The notes below the pieces were generated by a model. It did no database searches. It had not been told where the DNA came from and was given only the letters and a program-made list of their open reading frames with translations. A stretch of DNA of 59,168 bases. It comes from Gallionellaceae bacterium UBA6222. GTDB taxonomy: Bacteria > Pseudomonadota > Gammaproteobacteria > Burkholderiales > Gallionellaceae. Below, one piece after another: positions 32,270 through 40,136 of this stretch. Both the position numbers and the translations under genes were made by a program. The stretch spans positions 34,910-94,077 of the forward strand of contig DISA01000042.1 of the NCBI GenBank assembly GCA_002421915.1, given 5' to 3'. The stretch's first letter is position 1. Every line of letters begins with the position of its first letter.

Positions 32270-33532
32270 ATGATCTCGACGACCCGCATCGCCTTCGCCA
32301 GTTTCATCGGCACCGCCATCGAGTTCTACGATTTCTACATCTACGGCCTCGCCGTGGCGATGGTGATCGGGCCGGTGTTCTTTCCCGACAGCGATCCGGC
32401 GGTGCAGGCGCTGAATGCCTTCCTCACTTTCGGCATCGCCTTTGTCGCGCGCCCGTTCGGCGCGCTGCTGTTCGGCCATTTCGGCGACCGCATCGGACGC
32501 AAGGCGACACTGGTCGCGTCTCTGCTGGTGATGGGGATTTCCACCACGCTGATCGGCGTGTTGCCGAGTTACGAGATGGTCGGCTGGGTCGCGCCTGTGC
32601 TGCTCTGCCTGCTGCGCTTCGGTCAGGGCATCGGCCTTGGCGGCGAATGGGGCGGCGCGGCATTGCTGGCGGCGGAATACGCGCCTGAAGGCCGGCGCGG
32701 CTGGTTCGGCATGTTCCCGCAACTGGGGCCCCCGGTCGGTTTCCTGTGCGCGGTCGGCAGTTTTCTGCTGCTGGCGAACACGCTCGATGATGCGGCGTTC
32801 CGCGACTGGGGCTGGCGCATCCCCTTCCTGGCCAGCGCGGTGCTGGTCATGCTCGGTCTGTATGTGCGGCTCAAACTCGCCGAAACGCCGGTGTTCACCA
32901 AAGCCTTGCAATCCACGCCACCGGCAAAATTGCCGCTGGCAGCTTTGCTGGCAGGCCATGTCCGCCCATTGTTGCTCGGTGCACTGCTGATGGTGGTGTG
33001 CTACGCGTTGTTCTACATCACCACGGTGTTCTCGCTGAGCTACGGTGTCGCCACCCTCGGCATCCCGCGCGCGCAGTTCCTGCTCATGCTGTGCATCGCC
33101 GTGCTGTTCATGGCTGCCGCCACGCCGCTCGCGGCAATGGCGGGCGACCGCTATGGCCGCCGTCCGGTGCTGCTCGTCGCCGGCAGTGCCGCGCTATTGT
33201 CCGGCTTCCTGATGGAACCGATGCTGGGCAGCGGCTCACCTGTACTCATCACTGCCTTTTTGAGCATCGAACTGTTCCTGATGGGCGCGACCTTCGCCCC
33301 GATGGGTGCGCTGCTGCCGGAACTGTTTCCGACCCGCGTGCGCTACACCGGCGCCGGCACCGCATATAACCTCGGCGGCATCCTCGGCGCTTCGCTGGCG
33401 CCCTACATCGCGCAAAAACTGGTGTCGCACGGCGGCCTCGGCTGGGTCGGCGGCTACATCTCGGTCGCGGCGGCAATCAGCCTGCTCGCCGCATGGCTCG
33501 TGCACGAGACACGCGACAGGGAGTTGGCATGA
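32270..33532 (+). CDS. MFS transporter, metabolite:H+ symporter-like
   Basis: 420 residues from ATG 32270, with 12 predicted membrane segments. The MHS-family marks are present: IGTAIEFYDFYIYG in the first helix, the loop 2-3 motif GHFGDRIGRKATL, and RFGQGIGLGGEWGGAALLAAE. This group includes carriers of citrate, alpha-ketoglutarate, proline/betaine and shikimate, so a small organic acid or osmolyte is likely, but not decidable. It follows the mutL-end copy by 4 nt and overlaps miaA by 4 nt (ATGA), so mutL-MFS-miaA was probably one operon before the higBA insertion. Confidence 0.9.
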   Translation: MISTTRIAFASFIGTAIEFYDFYIYGLAVAMVIGPVFFPDSDPAVQALNAFLTFGIAFVARPFGALLFGHFGDRIGRKATLVASLLVMGISTTLIGVLPSYEMVGWVAPVLLCLLRFGQGIGLGGEWGGAALLAAEYAPEGRRGWFGMFPQLGPPVGFLCAVGSFLLLANTLDDAAFRDWGWRIPFLASAVLVMLGLYVRLKLAETPVFTKALQSTPPAKLPLAALLAGHVRPLLLGALLMVVCYALFYITTVFSLSYGVATLGIPRAQFLLMLCIAVLFMAAATPLAAMAGDRYGRRPVLLVAGSAALLSGFLMEPMLGSGSPVLITAFLSIELFLMGATFAPMGALLPELFPTRVRYTGAGTAYNLGGILGASLAPYIAQKLVSHGGLGWVGGYISVAAAISLLAAWLVHETRDRELA

Positions 33533-34545
33533 GTCCGGCCCCAGCCATCTTTCTCATGGGACCCACCGCCAGTGGCAAGACAGGCGTGGCTGTCGAGCTG
33601 GCGCAACGCCTTCCCGTCGAACTGATCAGTGTCGATTCGGCGCTGGTGTTTCGTGACATGAACATCGGCACGGCCAAACCGGATGCCGCCACCCTCGCCC
33701 GCGCGCCGCACCATCTCATCGACATCATCGACCCGACCGAAGCGTATTCCGCTGCCGCCTTTCGCGCCGATGCACTGCGCCTGATGGCGGAGATCACGGC
33801 GCGCGGCAGGATTCCGCTATTGGTGGGTGGCACCATGCTGTATTTCAAGGCACTGCGCGAAGGCTTGAGCCCGCTGCCGCAAGCCGATGCCGCCCTGCGC
33901 GCCCGGCTGGATGCCGAGATCGCGCAGCACGGCATCCAGCATCTACACCGCAAGCTTGCCGAGGTTGATGCAGTGACCGCCGCACGCCTGCATGCCACCG
34001 ACACACAGCGTATCCAGCGTGCGCTGGAAATCTACATAGTCTCCGGCAAGCCAATGTCGGAATTGCTCAAAAAACAGAACCCTCTCCCGCCTGCGGGAGA
34101 GGGGACGGGGGAGAGGGTTGCCGATGACCTGCCATACAAGATTCTTTCCATCGCACTCATCCCCTCCGACCGCGCCGTGCTGCACCAGCGCATCGCCTCG
34201 CGCTTTGCAGAAATGCTGCAGCAAGGATTGGTGGATGAATTGCGCGCGTTGCGTGAAAAGTACCCTTTGCAGCGCAACATGACCTCGATGCGCTGCGTCG
34301 GTTACCGGCAGGCGTGGGAATATATGGAAGGTGAGATCAGCGCAACTGAACTGCTGGAAAAAGGCATCGCCGCCACAAGGCAACTGGCGAAACGCCAGCT
34401 CACTTGGTTGCGCGGTATGCCGGACAACATCGAGCTGGATTGCCTGTCGAACGACCTGCAGGAACGGATCTTGAGGCTGGCGTCGGACCAAATCCGACCT
34501 GCAAGCCCCACCGGTGCCCGTGAGCCGAATTTCAATATGTCATGA
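33529..34545 (+). CDS. miaA: tRNA dimethylallyltransferase
   Basis: 338 residues from ATG 33529. The P-loop GPTASGKT is at 11-18, DSALVFRDMNIGTAKP and LVGGTMLYFKAL are conserved, and KRQLTWLRG is the C-terminal tRNA-binding motif. MiaA adds dimethylallyl to A37 of tRNAs that read UNN codons. A GC-rich palindrome (34078-34119) encodes an extra PLPPAGEGTGER stretch at residues ~184-197. A second palindrome (34482-34498) sits near the C-terminus, so the last ~20 residues are atypical. Both insertions keep the frame. It is co-translated with the upstream MFS gene. Confidence 0.95.
   Translation: MSPAPAIFLMGPTASGKTGVAVELAQRLPVELISVDSALVFRDMNIGTAKPDAATLARAPHHLIDIIDPTEAYSAAAFRADALRLMAEITARGRIPLLVGGTMLYFKALREGLSPLPQADAALRARLDAEIAQHGIQHLHRKLAEVDAVTAARLHATDTQRIQRALEIYIVSGKPMSELLKKQNPLPPAGEGTGERVADDLPYKILSIALIPSDRAVLHQRIASRFAEMLQQGLVDELRALREKYPLQRNMTSMRCVGYRQAWEYMEGEISATELLEKGIAATRQLAKRQLTWLRGMPDNIELDCLSNDLQERILRLASDQIRPASPTGAREPNFNMS
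34078..34119. repeat. CCTCTCCC palindromic repeat inside miaA
   Basis: CCTCTCCCGC (34081-34090) and GCGGGAGAGG (34093-34102) form a tight hairpin within a longer AACCCTCTCCC ... GGGGGAGAGGGTT inverted repeat. It is a member of the family also seen in mutL and after arnD. Confidence 0.85.
34482..34498. repeat. GTCGGACC palindrome at the miaA 3' end
   Basis: GTCGGA CCAAA TCCGAC, a diverged relative of the GTCGGACT units in mnmC and mutL. It is translated as residues ~318-324 of MiaA. Confidence 0.6.
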
Positions 34546-34621
34546 TCTTGAAAAAAAATAACGCCACCTTCTGCCGAATTCTTCCAGGGTTGCATAGCCG
34601 CGTTTGAGCGTCTGTCTCGTC

Positions 34622-34954
34622 CTATGCTGCAGCAGCATTTTCCGGTTCAACAGAGAGTTTCATGCCAACGGCTTTCAGCACGGCAAGCAGCGTTTTCAGT
34701 GTCGGATTCCCTTTGGCAGAGAGTGTCCGGTACAGCGATTCACGGCTGATCCCGGCTTCGGCGGCCACCGCCCCAAGTCCGCCATACGCTTCTGCCACCG
34801 TGCGCAGTGCAAGCAGACCGGCGGCGCGGTCATCCGGGTTGTCGAGTGATTCCATGGCGGCTTTCAGGTATTCAACAGCCAACTCGCGATCTGCGCGTAG
34901 CTCGGCCACTTCGCGATCATAGTGAGACACCGCAGCTTTCAGTTTCTTGCTCAT
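34622..34954 (-). CDS. HigA-like antitoxin, XRE family
   Basis: 110 residues from ATG 34954, which overlaps the toxin stop as ATGA. The N-terminal part (KKLKAAVSHYDREVAELRAD) is helical; the C-terminal HTH reads GGLGAVAAEAGISRESLYRT, then GNPTLKTLLAVLKAVGMKL, as in DNA-binding antidotes of the 31817 type. A longer frame from 35035 is not used because it begins inside the toxin. The gene is intact while its toxin is broken, so it may persist as a repressor or as an anti-addiction gene. Confidence 0.88.
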   Translation of the reverse strand: MSKKLKAAVSHYDREVAELRADRELAVEYLKAAMESLDNPDDRAAGLLALRTVAEAYGGLGAVAAEAGISRESLYRTLSAKGNPTLKTLLAVLKAVGMKLSVEPENAAAA

Positions 34955-35274
34955 ACCTGCCTCCTTTTCCAATCTTCCCAATACTTCCTGGCGATCTTGA
35001 TATCTGCCGGTTGCGATTTCTTGGAGCCTCCGCACAGCAGAATCACGGCCGTCTATCCATGGCGTCCAAAGTACACCCGATAACCCGCACCAAGGTGCTC
35101 TCGCAATTCCTGCACTCCCTCACCCACTGGATCACAGTCTCCAAAATTCCCCGCCTCCAGACGTTTGAGACGGACACGAATTTTGGCTTGTGCCTGTTTG
35201 TCTCGCACGGACTGCAGCCATTCGGTCAATGGCTCCTCGCCCTCTTCGGTCTGGTATCGAAAGACTTCAATCAC
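34951..35274 (-). pseudogene. RelE-type toxin interrupted by one in-frame amber codon
   Basis: From GTG 35274 the frame gives EVFRYQTEEGEEPLTEWLQ and ends GAGYRVYFGRHG at TAG 35055-35053. The same frame then continues for 33 more codons (TAVILLCGGSKKSQPADIKI, then ARKYWEDWKRRQV) to TGA 34953-34951, overlapping the antitoxin ATG. Reading through the TAG restores a full 107-residue RelE-type killer with the GGSKxxQxxDI motif. The break removes this catalytic end. A single base change, for example AAG to TAG, explains it. Read-through or a sequencing error is possible. Confidence 0.85.
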
Positions 35275-35280
35275 GGGAAT

Positions 35281-35309
35281 AATGTAGCTTATAAGCTACG
35301 TAATGGCAA
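35281..35309 (-). promoter_or_regulatory. toxin promoter with 16-bp palindromic operator
   Basis: On the minus strand: -35 TTGCCA (35309-35304), 17-bp spacer, -10 TACATT (35286-35281). GTAGCTTATAAGCTAC (35284-35299) is a perfect palindrome in the spacer, overlapping the -10. Exactly 6 nt separate the -10 from the GTG start at 35274. Confidence 0.7.
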
Positions 35310-35344
35310 ATCGGTGTGTAAGCGTCGGCCTGGGGGAACGCAAG

Positions 35345-36193
35345 TCAATGCGGCTGCGCCAGGTCGCACGCATTACCCTCGTCTGGTGCAACCAAGGCCA
35401 TCGCCTCGCTCGCCGGGATGCGCAACAGATCGCCGATCTCCTGGTAATCATCCGGTAGCGCCGCATCGTTCCAGCCGTTCGCCGAATGGCGTGCCAGATT
35501 GACGGCAAGGGTGGCGCAACGCACGCGCGGCCTGGCGGTATTGCCATCATCCATCAGTTCCAGCAGCAACTGCGGCAAACCCCATTCCTTGACCAGCATT
35601 TTTTGCAAATCGAGCAGATTGAAACCCAGCACTTGCTCCTGCACCGCACGACTGCGCAGCGTTTTATCCTGTTGTTGCAGCGTGTGAACCTTCAGCATGT
35701 CCTGCGGCGCATAACACCACAGCAGCATCTCGGCCAAGTCATGCAGCAAGGCGGCGATCCGCACTTCCTCGTAGTGCATGTCGTTCAGGCGGATCGCCCA
35801 GTCGCGCGCGTACTCGGAAGCGCGGTGCGCGCGGTGCAGCACGCGCAACAGCTCGACCAGCGCGTTTGTCTGCCCCCGCAAGGTCTCCTGCACATGGGGT
35901 GTGGCAGGAACCTTGTCGTAGAAAGCCTCGACACCCAGCATCAGCAGCGCCTGCTCGACCACGATCACTTCGCTGGTCTGGCTGCGGCGCTTGTGCTGTT
36001 GCAGGTAGCGCAAAAGCTTGACGGTCAGCATCGGATCAGCCGCGATCGCATCCGCCACGTTGCGCGCACTGAGCTTGTTCGTATCCTGGCGCAAGGCATC
36101 CAGCTCGCGCGCCGTTTGCCTGAGTACGGGAATATCTGTTTGCGAAAGGAAGGCGACCCATGCCGCCAATCCTTTGATGTCTGGTGCTGCCAT
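35345..36193 (-). CDS. HDOD domain signalling protein
   Basis: 282 residues. The HDOD fold (a degenerate HD relative) covers about 20-230: LSARNVADAIAADPMLTVKL, LRYLQQHKRRS, HRASEYARDWAIRLN, and RIAALLHDLAEMLLW. HDOD proteins are thought to be scaffolds in signalling and motility control. A partial metal motif (HDLAE) is kept, but the full HD set is not. It lies 69 nt downstream of the HD-GYP gene on the same strand and is probably co-transcribed. Partner unknown. Confidence 0.9.
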   Translation of the reverse strand: MAAPDIKGLAAWVAFLSQTDIPVLRQTARELDALRQDTNKLSARNVADAIAADPMLTVKLLRYLQQHKRRSQTSEVIVVEQALLMLGVEAFYDKVPATPHVQETLRGQTNALVELLRVLHRAHRASEYARDWAIRLNDMHYEEVRIAALLHDLAEMLLWCYAPQDMLKVHTLQQQDKTLRSRAVQEQVLGFNLLDLQKMLVKEWGLPQLLLELMDDGNTARPRVRCATLAVNLARHSANGWNDAALPDDYQEIGDLLRIPASEAMALVAPDEGNACDLAQPH

Positions 36194-36262
36194 GATTCCT
36201 CCGTTGCAGGTGTGCAGAGGGATTTACGGCAGTTTGCGGATTTTCTTTAGCTTTAGTATGCC

Positions 36263-39100
36263 CTACTTAAACGTGTAACCCTGTTCACGGAACAGCGCCA
36301 CGCATGCATCCACCACTTGCGGATCGTAATACTTCCCACGGTTTTTGGTGATTTCATCCAGTGCCGTCTCGATGCCCAAGCCGGCACGATACGGACGGTG
36401 TGCCGAAATCGCCTCGACCACGTCGGCCACCGCAAGGATGCGCGCTTCGGGCAAAATGGTGTCGCCTTTGAGCCCTTGCGGATAGCCGGAACCATCCAGC
36501 CGCTCATGGTGTTGCAATACCATCTGCGCGATCGGCCAGGGGAAGTCGATGCCTTTCAGGATGTCATATCCTGCCTGCGGATGAATCCTGATCAGGCTGA
36601 ATTCGATATCGGTGATCTTGCCCGGTTTGCTCAGGATTTCTGCCGGGATCTGGATCTTTCCCAGATCGTGCACTATGCCGGCCAGATGAATGGCATGTAC
36701 CTGTTCATCGGGCAGCCCCATCTGCCCGGCAATCGTCATTGCCAGGTCTGCCACTCTGACCTGGTGTCCGGCGGTGTAGGGGTCGCGCATTTCGACGATG
36801 GTGGCGATTGCGCGCACGGTATCTTCCAAGCTGTCTTGCAGCTGCACCAACTGTTCCTGATTCTTGATCAGAGTGAGATCGCGTTCCTGGCGGACATGCA
36901 GGGTGTGCACCCCAAACGCCATGTCCCCGGCCATCTCTTCCAGCAGGGCGATTTCCGAAGCGTCGAAGGCACCAGGTTCCCCGGCATAGACCACAAGTAC
37001 GCCGAACACCTCACTATCGGCCAGCGGCAGCGCGATGCTGGCGGCATAGCCGCGTTTGAGCGCTTCCTCACGCCACGGCCGATAAGTCGGATCGTGGGCG
37101 AGATCACGGCACACCTGGGTCTGCCCGCTGCGGATAGCCCGTCCGCTCGGCCCCATGCCTCGTTCATTTTCGCCCCAGGATATCTGCAAGGTATCCAAGA
37201 AGCCCTCCACATGGCCGGCACTCGCCATGACCCTGACTGATTTGTTTTCATCGTGCTGCCGGTAACCCACCCACACCATGCGGTAGCCCTTGTGTTCGAC
37301 AATGGCACGGCAAATGACGTGCAGCAGTTCATTCTCGTTCGTGGCACGCACCAGACTGCGGTTCACCGTGCTCAATGCGGTGAGTGCGCGGTTGGCGTGT
37401 TGAATGGCAATTTCCACCTGCTTGTGTTCCGTAATATCCATCAGGTAGCCGATGTAACCGGTAAAGTTCCCGTCACTGTCGTGGCGCGGACAGCCGTCAT
37501 CGCGCATCCAGCGGTATTCGCCATCGTGCCGCCGCAGGCGGTAATCCATACTGAACGGTTCGCGCCGATCGAAGGATTCCGTATAGGTCGCAACGCAAGG
37601 CGCGAAGTCATCCGGATGCACCCCTTCGGTCCAGCCATTACCAAGTTCCTGTTCGAGGGTGCGGCCGGTAAAATTCAGCCAGGGCTGGTTGAAATAATTA
37701 CACAGCTTGTCGGTGCCGGAAGTCCAGATCAGCGCCGGTGCAGAATCGGCCAGTGTGCGGTAGTTCTGCTCCTTCTCGCGCAGAGCGGCTACCGCCTTGT
37801 AGCGATCAGTAACGTCCCACACCGTGGAGATCATCAGGTTTTGTTCGGGCAGCGGAATGTTGGATGCACTGATGAATCGGGTCTCGCCGCTGGCAGTGAC
37901 GAGCGGAATGTCGTCCCAGTGCATGCGCGTCGCATCACCGCTGCCGATGTCGGCCATGACCCGCGCGCGGATCTGTTCACGAAACACCGGGTCGCGATAA
38001 ACCTTCTCGAAGAAATCCTTAATCCTTTCCGGGGTGTCGGATGGTATACCGTAAATTTCGGCGAATCGCCGGCTGACATACGTCATCCTGCCGTCATCCA
38101 TCGAGTTCATGGCAAATCCGATGGGGGCATTTTCCAGCAGGGTCTCGATCAGTATGTTGTGCTCCCTGAACGCGGTTTCCGTCCGCTTGCGCTCGGTGAT
38201 GTCGCGGATGATGCCGGTGAAGAACAGGACATTGGCGACTTGCCAGTGCGCCAGCGAAAGTTCCAGCGGGAATTCGCTGCCATCCTTGCGCAATCCGGCC
38301 AGCTCAACGGCTTTGCCGATGACATGCGGCGCGCCACCGGCCGCCACCCTCGCCAGACCCTCACGATGCGGATGTTGAAAGCGCTCCGGCATCATTACCG
38401 TCAGGGGCTGGCCGATGATCTCGTTTCTGGTATGACCAAACATCCGTTCCGCCGCTGCGTTCCAGTCCACGATGATGCCGGCATCATCGGCAGTGACGAC
38501 GGCATCCTGTGCCGACTCGCTGATCTTGCGGAATTTTTCCCTGCTCTCATTCAGTGTCGCTTGGGCGCGGCGACTCTCGGTAATGTCTTCAAGGGTATGC
38601 ACTGAATAAAGGTAAGCACTCTGCTCGTCACGGACGGAAAAGGCGCGCGAGCGGTAGATTGTCTTGCCGACCACAATGTCTTCTTCTTCTTCTTCTTCTT
38701 CTTCTGCTTTTTCCATCGCGCGCAGACAGCAGGGCAGCGGCGCGCCGATTTTCGGGAAGACTTCGTAATAGGTCTGACCGATGAGTTCATTGAACGGAAT
38801 CCCGGCACATTGTTGATAGGCCCTGTTGCAACGCAGGATGCGGAATTCCCGGTCATGCAGGAAGATCGGGTCATTGATCACATCCAGTGCGGCCGTCCAC
38901 TCCTGGTGCGCCAGCTCTACTTTCCGCCGCTCGTTTTCCAAGTCTTCGAGCATGAACAATAACGCACTACGGTTGTCCTCCAGCTCTTTTGTAACCGCCA
39001 GATGTTCGACATCATGGCGTTTGCACCGTGCCTGTGCCTCGGCCACCGCCTCCTGCGTTTCCAGCAGTTGCTGTTGCAGTTTTTCCGGTGAGTCGCTCAT
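36263..39100 (-). CDS. PAS-GAF-HD-GYP c-di-GMP phosphodiesterase
   Basis: 945 residues. An N-terminal coiled coil (~1-60) is followed by about four PAS/PAC units (~70-180, 190-300, 310-430, 440-555), a GAF domain (~580-750) and HD-GYP (~760-940). The HD-GYP site is complete: VHDLGK near 808, HHERLDGSGYP near 863-874, and VADVVEAISAHRPYRAG. HD-GYP enzymes degrade c-di-GMP. An eight-unit GAA run (TTC on the plus strand, 38681-38704) encodes eight glutamates in the first PAS. The gene overlaps the upstream heme-c protein by 4 nt (ATGA), so the two are a co-translated sensor and effector. Confidence 0.92.
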   Translation of the reverse strand: MSDSPEKLQQQLLETQEAVAEAQARCKRHDVEHLAVTKELEDNRSALLFMLEDLENERRKVELAHQEWTAALDVINDPIFLHDREFRILRCNRAYQQCAGIPFNELIGQTYYEVFPKIGAPLPCCLRAMEKAEEEEEEEEDIVVGKTIYRSRAFSVRDEQSAYLYSVHTLEDITESRRAQATLNESREKFRKISESAQDAVVTADDAGIIVDWNAAAERMFGHTRNEIIGQPLTVMMPERFQHPHREGLARVAAGGAPHVIGKAVELAGLRKDGSEFPLELSLAHWQVANVLFFTGIIRDITERKRTETAFREHNILIETLLENAPIGFAMNSMDDGRMTYVSRRFAEIYGIPSDTPERIKDFFEKVYRDPVFREQIRARVMADIGSGDATRMHWDDIPLVTASGETRFISASNIPLPEQNLMISTVWDVTDRYKAVAALREKEQNYRTLADSAPALIWTSGTDKLCNYFNQPWLNFTGRTLEQELGNGWTEGVHPDDFAPCVATYTESFDRREPFSMDYRLRRHDGEYRWMRDDGCPRHDSDGNFTGYIGYLMDITEHKQVEIAIQHANRALTALSTVNRSLVRATNENELLHVICRAIVEHKGYRMVWVGYRQHDENKSVRVMASAGHVEGFLDTLQISWGENERGMGPSGRAIRSGQTQVCRDLAHDPTYRPWREEALKRGYAASIALPLADSEVFGVLVVYAGEPGAFDASEIALLEEMAGDMAFGVHTLHVRQERDLTLIKNQEQLVQLQDSLEDTVRAIATIVEMRDPYTAGHQVRVADLAMTIAGQMGLPDEQVHAIHLAGIVHDLGKIQIPAEILSKPGKITDIEFSLIRIHPQAGYDILKGIDFPWPIAQMVLQHHERLDGSGYPQGLKGDTILPEARILAVADVVEAISAHRPYRAGLGIETALDEITKNRGKYYDPQVVDACVALFREQGYTFK
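38681..38704. repeat. (TTC)8 microsatellite encoding poly-Glu
   Basis: Eight perfect TTC units (minus strand GAA) in the PAS-GAF-HD-GYP gene, giving AEEEEEEEED. Unit changes would lengthen or shorten the acidic loop without breaking the frame. Confidence 0.9.
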
Positions 39101-39996
39101 GATTTAGCGTTGCCCGGTGGCGCGGCGTCAATCTGCCGGCGCAATTCGGCGTTCTCATCCACCAGTTCTTTCATGCGCAGTTCGCGCCCGACGGTGAGTT
39201 TCTGGAAGCGCAACAGCTCGTCAAGCTGTTGTTCCAGTTTTTGCCGGGCACGTTCCCGTTCGGCACTCACGCGGGAATCGCGCCGGTAGGAAATGCCCAG
39301 TGCCGCCAGCCCGATCAGCCATATCACTCCGTGGGACAACAACAGATTGTCGCGATGTTCTTGCCTGTGTGAGATAAAACGCCCCATTGCGATGGAGGAA
39401 CTGATTCCGCCGCGGACATCGCCTGTCTTCTGCCTCGTATGGCATCCCGTGCATTCCTGTTCAACCCTGAGTGGCTTCATCATCCTCAGATGTGGCTGCC
39501 CGTTGATCTGCAATATCTCCAGATATTCCCGGCCACCCCGCTCGAAGCTTGCCAATGCCCTGCTCTCCCACTCGTCGGCCGCATTCAGCGGGTTGAGTGG
39601 ATGCAGGCTGGAGATGCGGCTCATGACGCCATAATCGTCGGGGAAATCCGTCTGTATTTCGCGCAGCACATAGGCGTGATTCATCAGGGTCAGCGCCTTG
39701 CCGGTGGTGGTGACCACATCGCGCTCCGGAACATTGAGATAGGGGTTGGGCGGCGTATGCCCGGTCGGACTGACATAGACACCACCATGAGAGTTGACCC
39801 ATTTGCGCAAACCAAAATCTTTCTGGATATTGGCGCGGACAGTTGCGGCAGCCATCTTCACAGCATCCTGCTTTCCCGCTTGCAGGTTCCACAGCAACGA
39901 TACGCCCGCCACGACACACCACACCAGCGCCAGCAGACCGTAACGCCGGGGCAGTGAGGTCAACAAAAAGTCGGGGCGGATATCGTTCATTTTCAA
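39097..39996 (-). CDS. membrane heme-c sensor, DUF3365/Tll0287-like
   Basis: 299 residues. A first TM (~19-37), a periplasmic DUF3365-type domain (~45-205) with one CXXCH heme-c site (CTGCH, 182-186), a second TM (~218-236), and a cytosolic coiled coil (~245-290) that ends in a charged tail. Proteins of this group bind one heme and sense redox state or small gases. With no output domain of its own, it probably signals through the HD-GYP protein, whose start overlaps its stop. Cytochrome c maturation genes are not in the window. Confidence 0.85.
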   Translation of the reverse strand: MKMNDIRPDFLLTSLPRRYGLLALVWCVVAGVSLLWNLQAGKQDAVKMAAATVRANIQKDFGLRKWVNSHGGVYVSPTGHTPPNPYLNVPERDVVTTTGKALTLMNHAYVLREIQTDFPDDYGVMSRISSLHPLNPLNAADEWESRALASFERGGREYLEILQINGQPHLRMMKPLRVEQECTGCHTRQKTGDVRGGISSSIAMGRFISHRQEHRDNLLLSHGVIWLIGLAALGISYRRDSRVSAERERARQKLEQQLDELLRFQKLTVGRELRMKELVDENAELRRQIDAAPPGNAKS

Positions 39997-40136
39997 TGAG
40001 TGGAGTCGCGCGCAACGTTGCCTCTGACAAAGTCGTTCAGAGGCCGCAACACTACACCACTGTTGAAAAAATGGGTATATGCCGAAAAATATAGATGCTC
40101 CAACCCGCCACAGCGGCCGGAACGGCTACGTTAATG

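Noticed and set aside
38681..38704. Phase-variable on/off switch
   Set aside because: The unit is three bases, so slippage cannot shift the frame.
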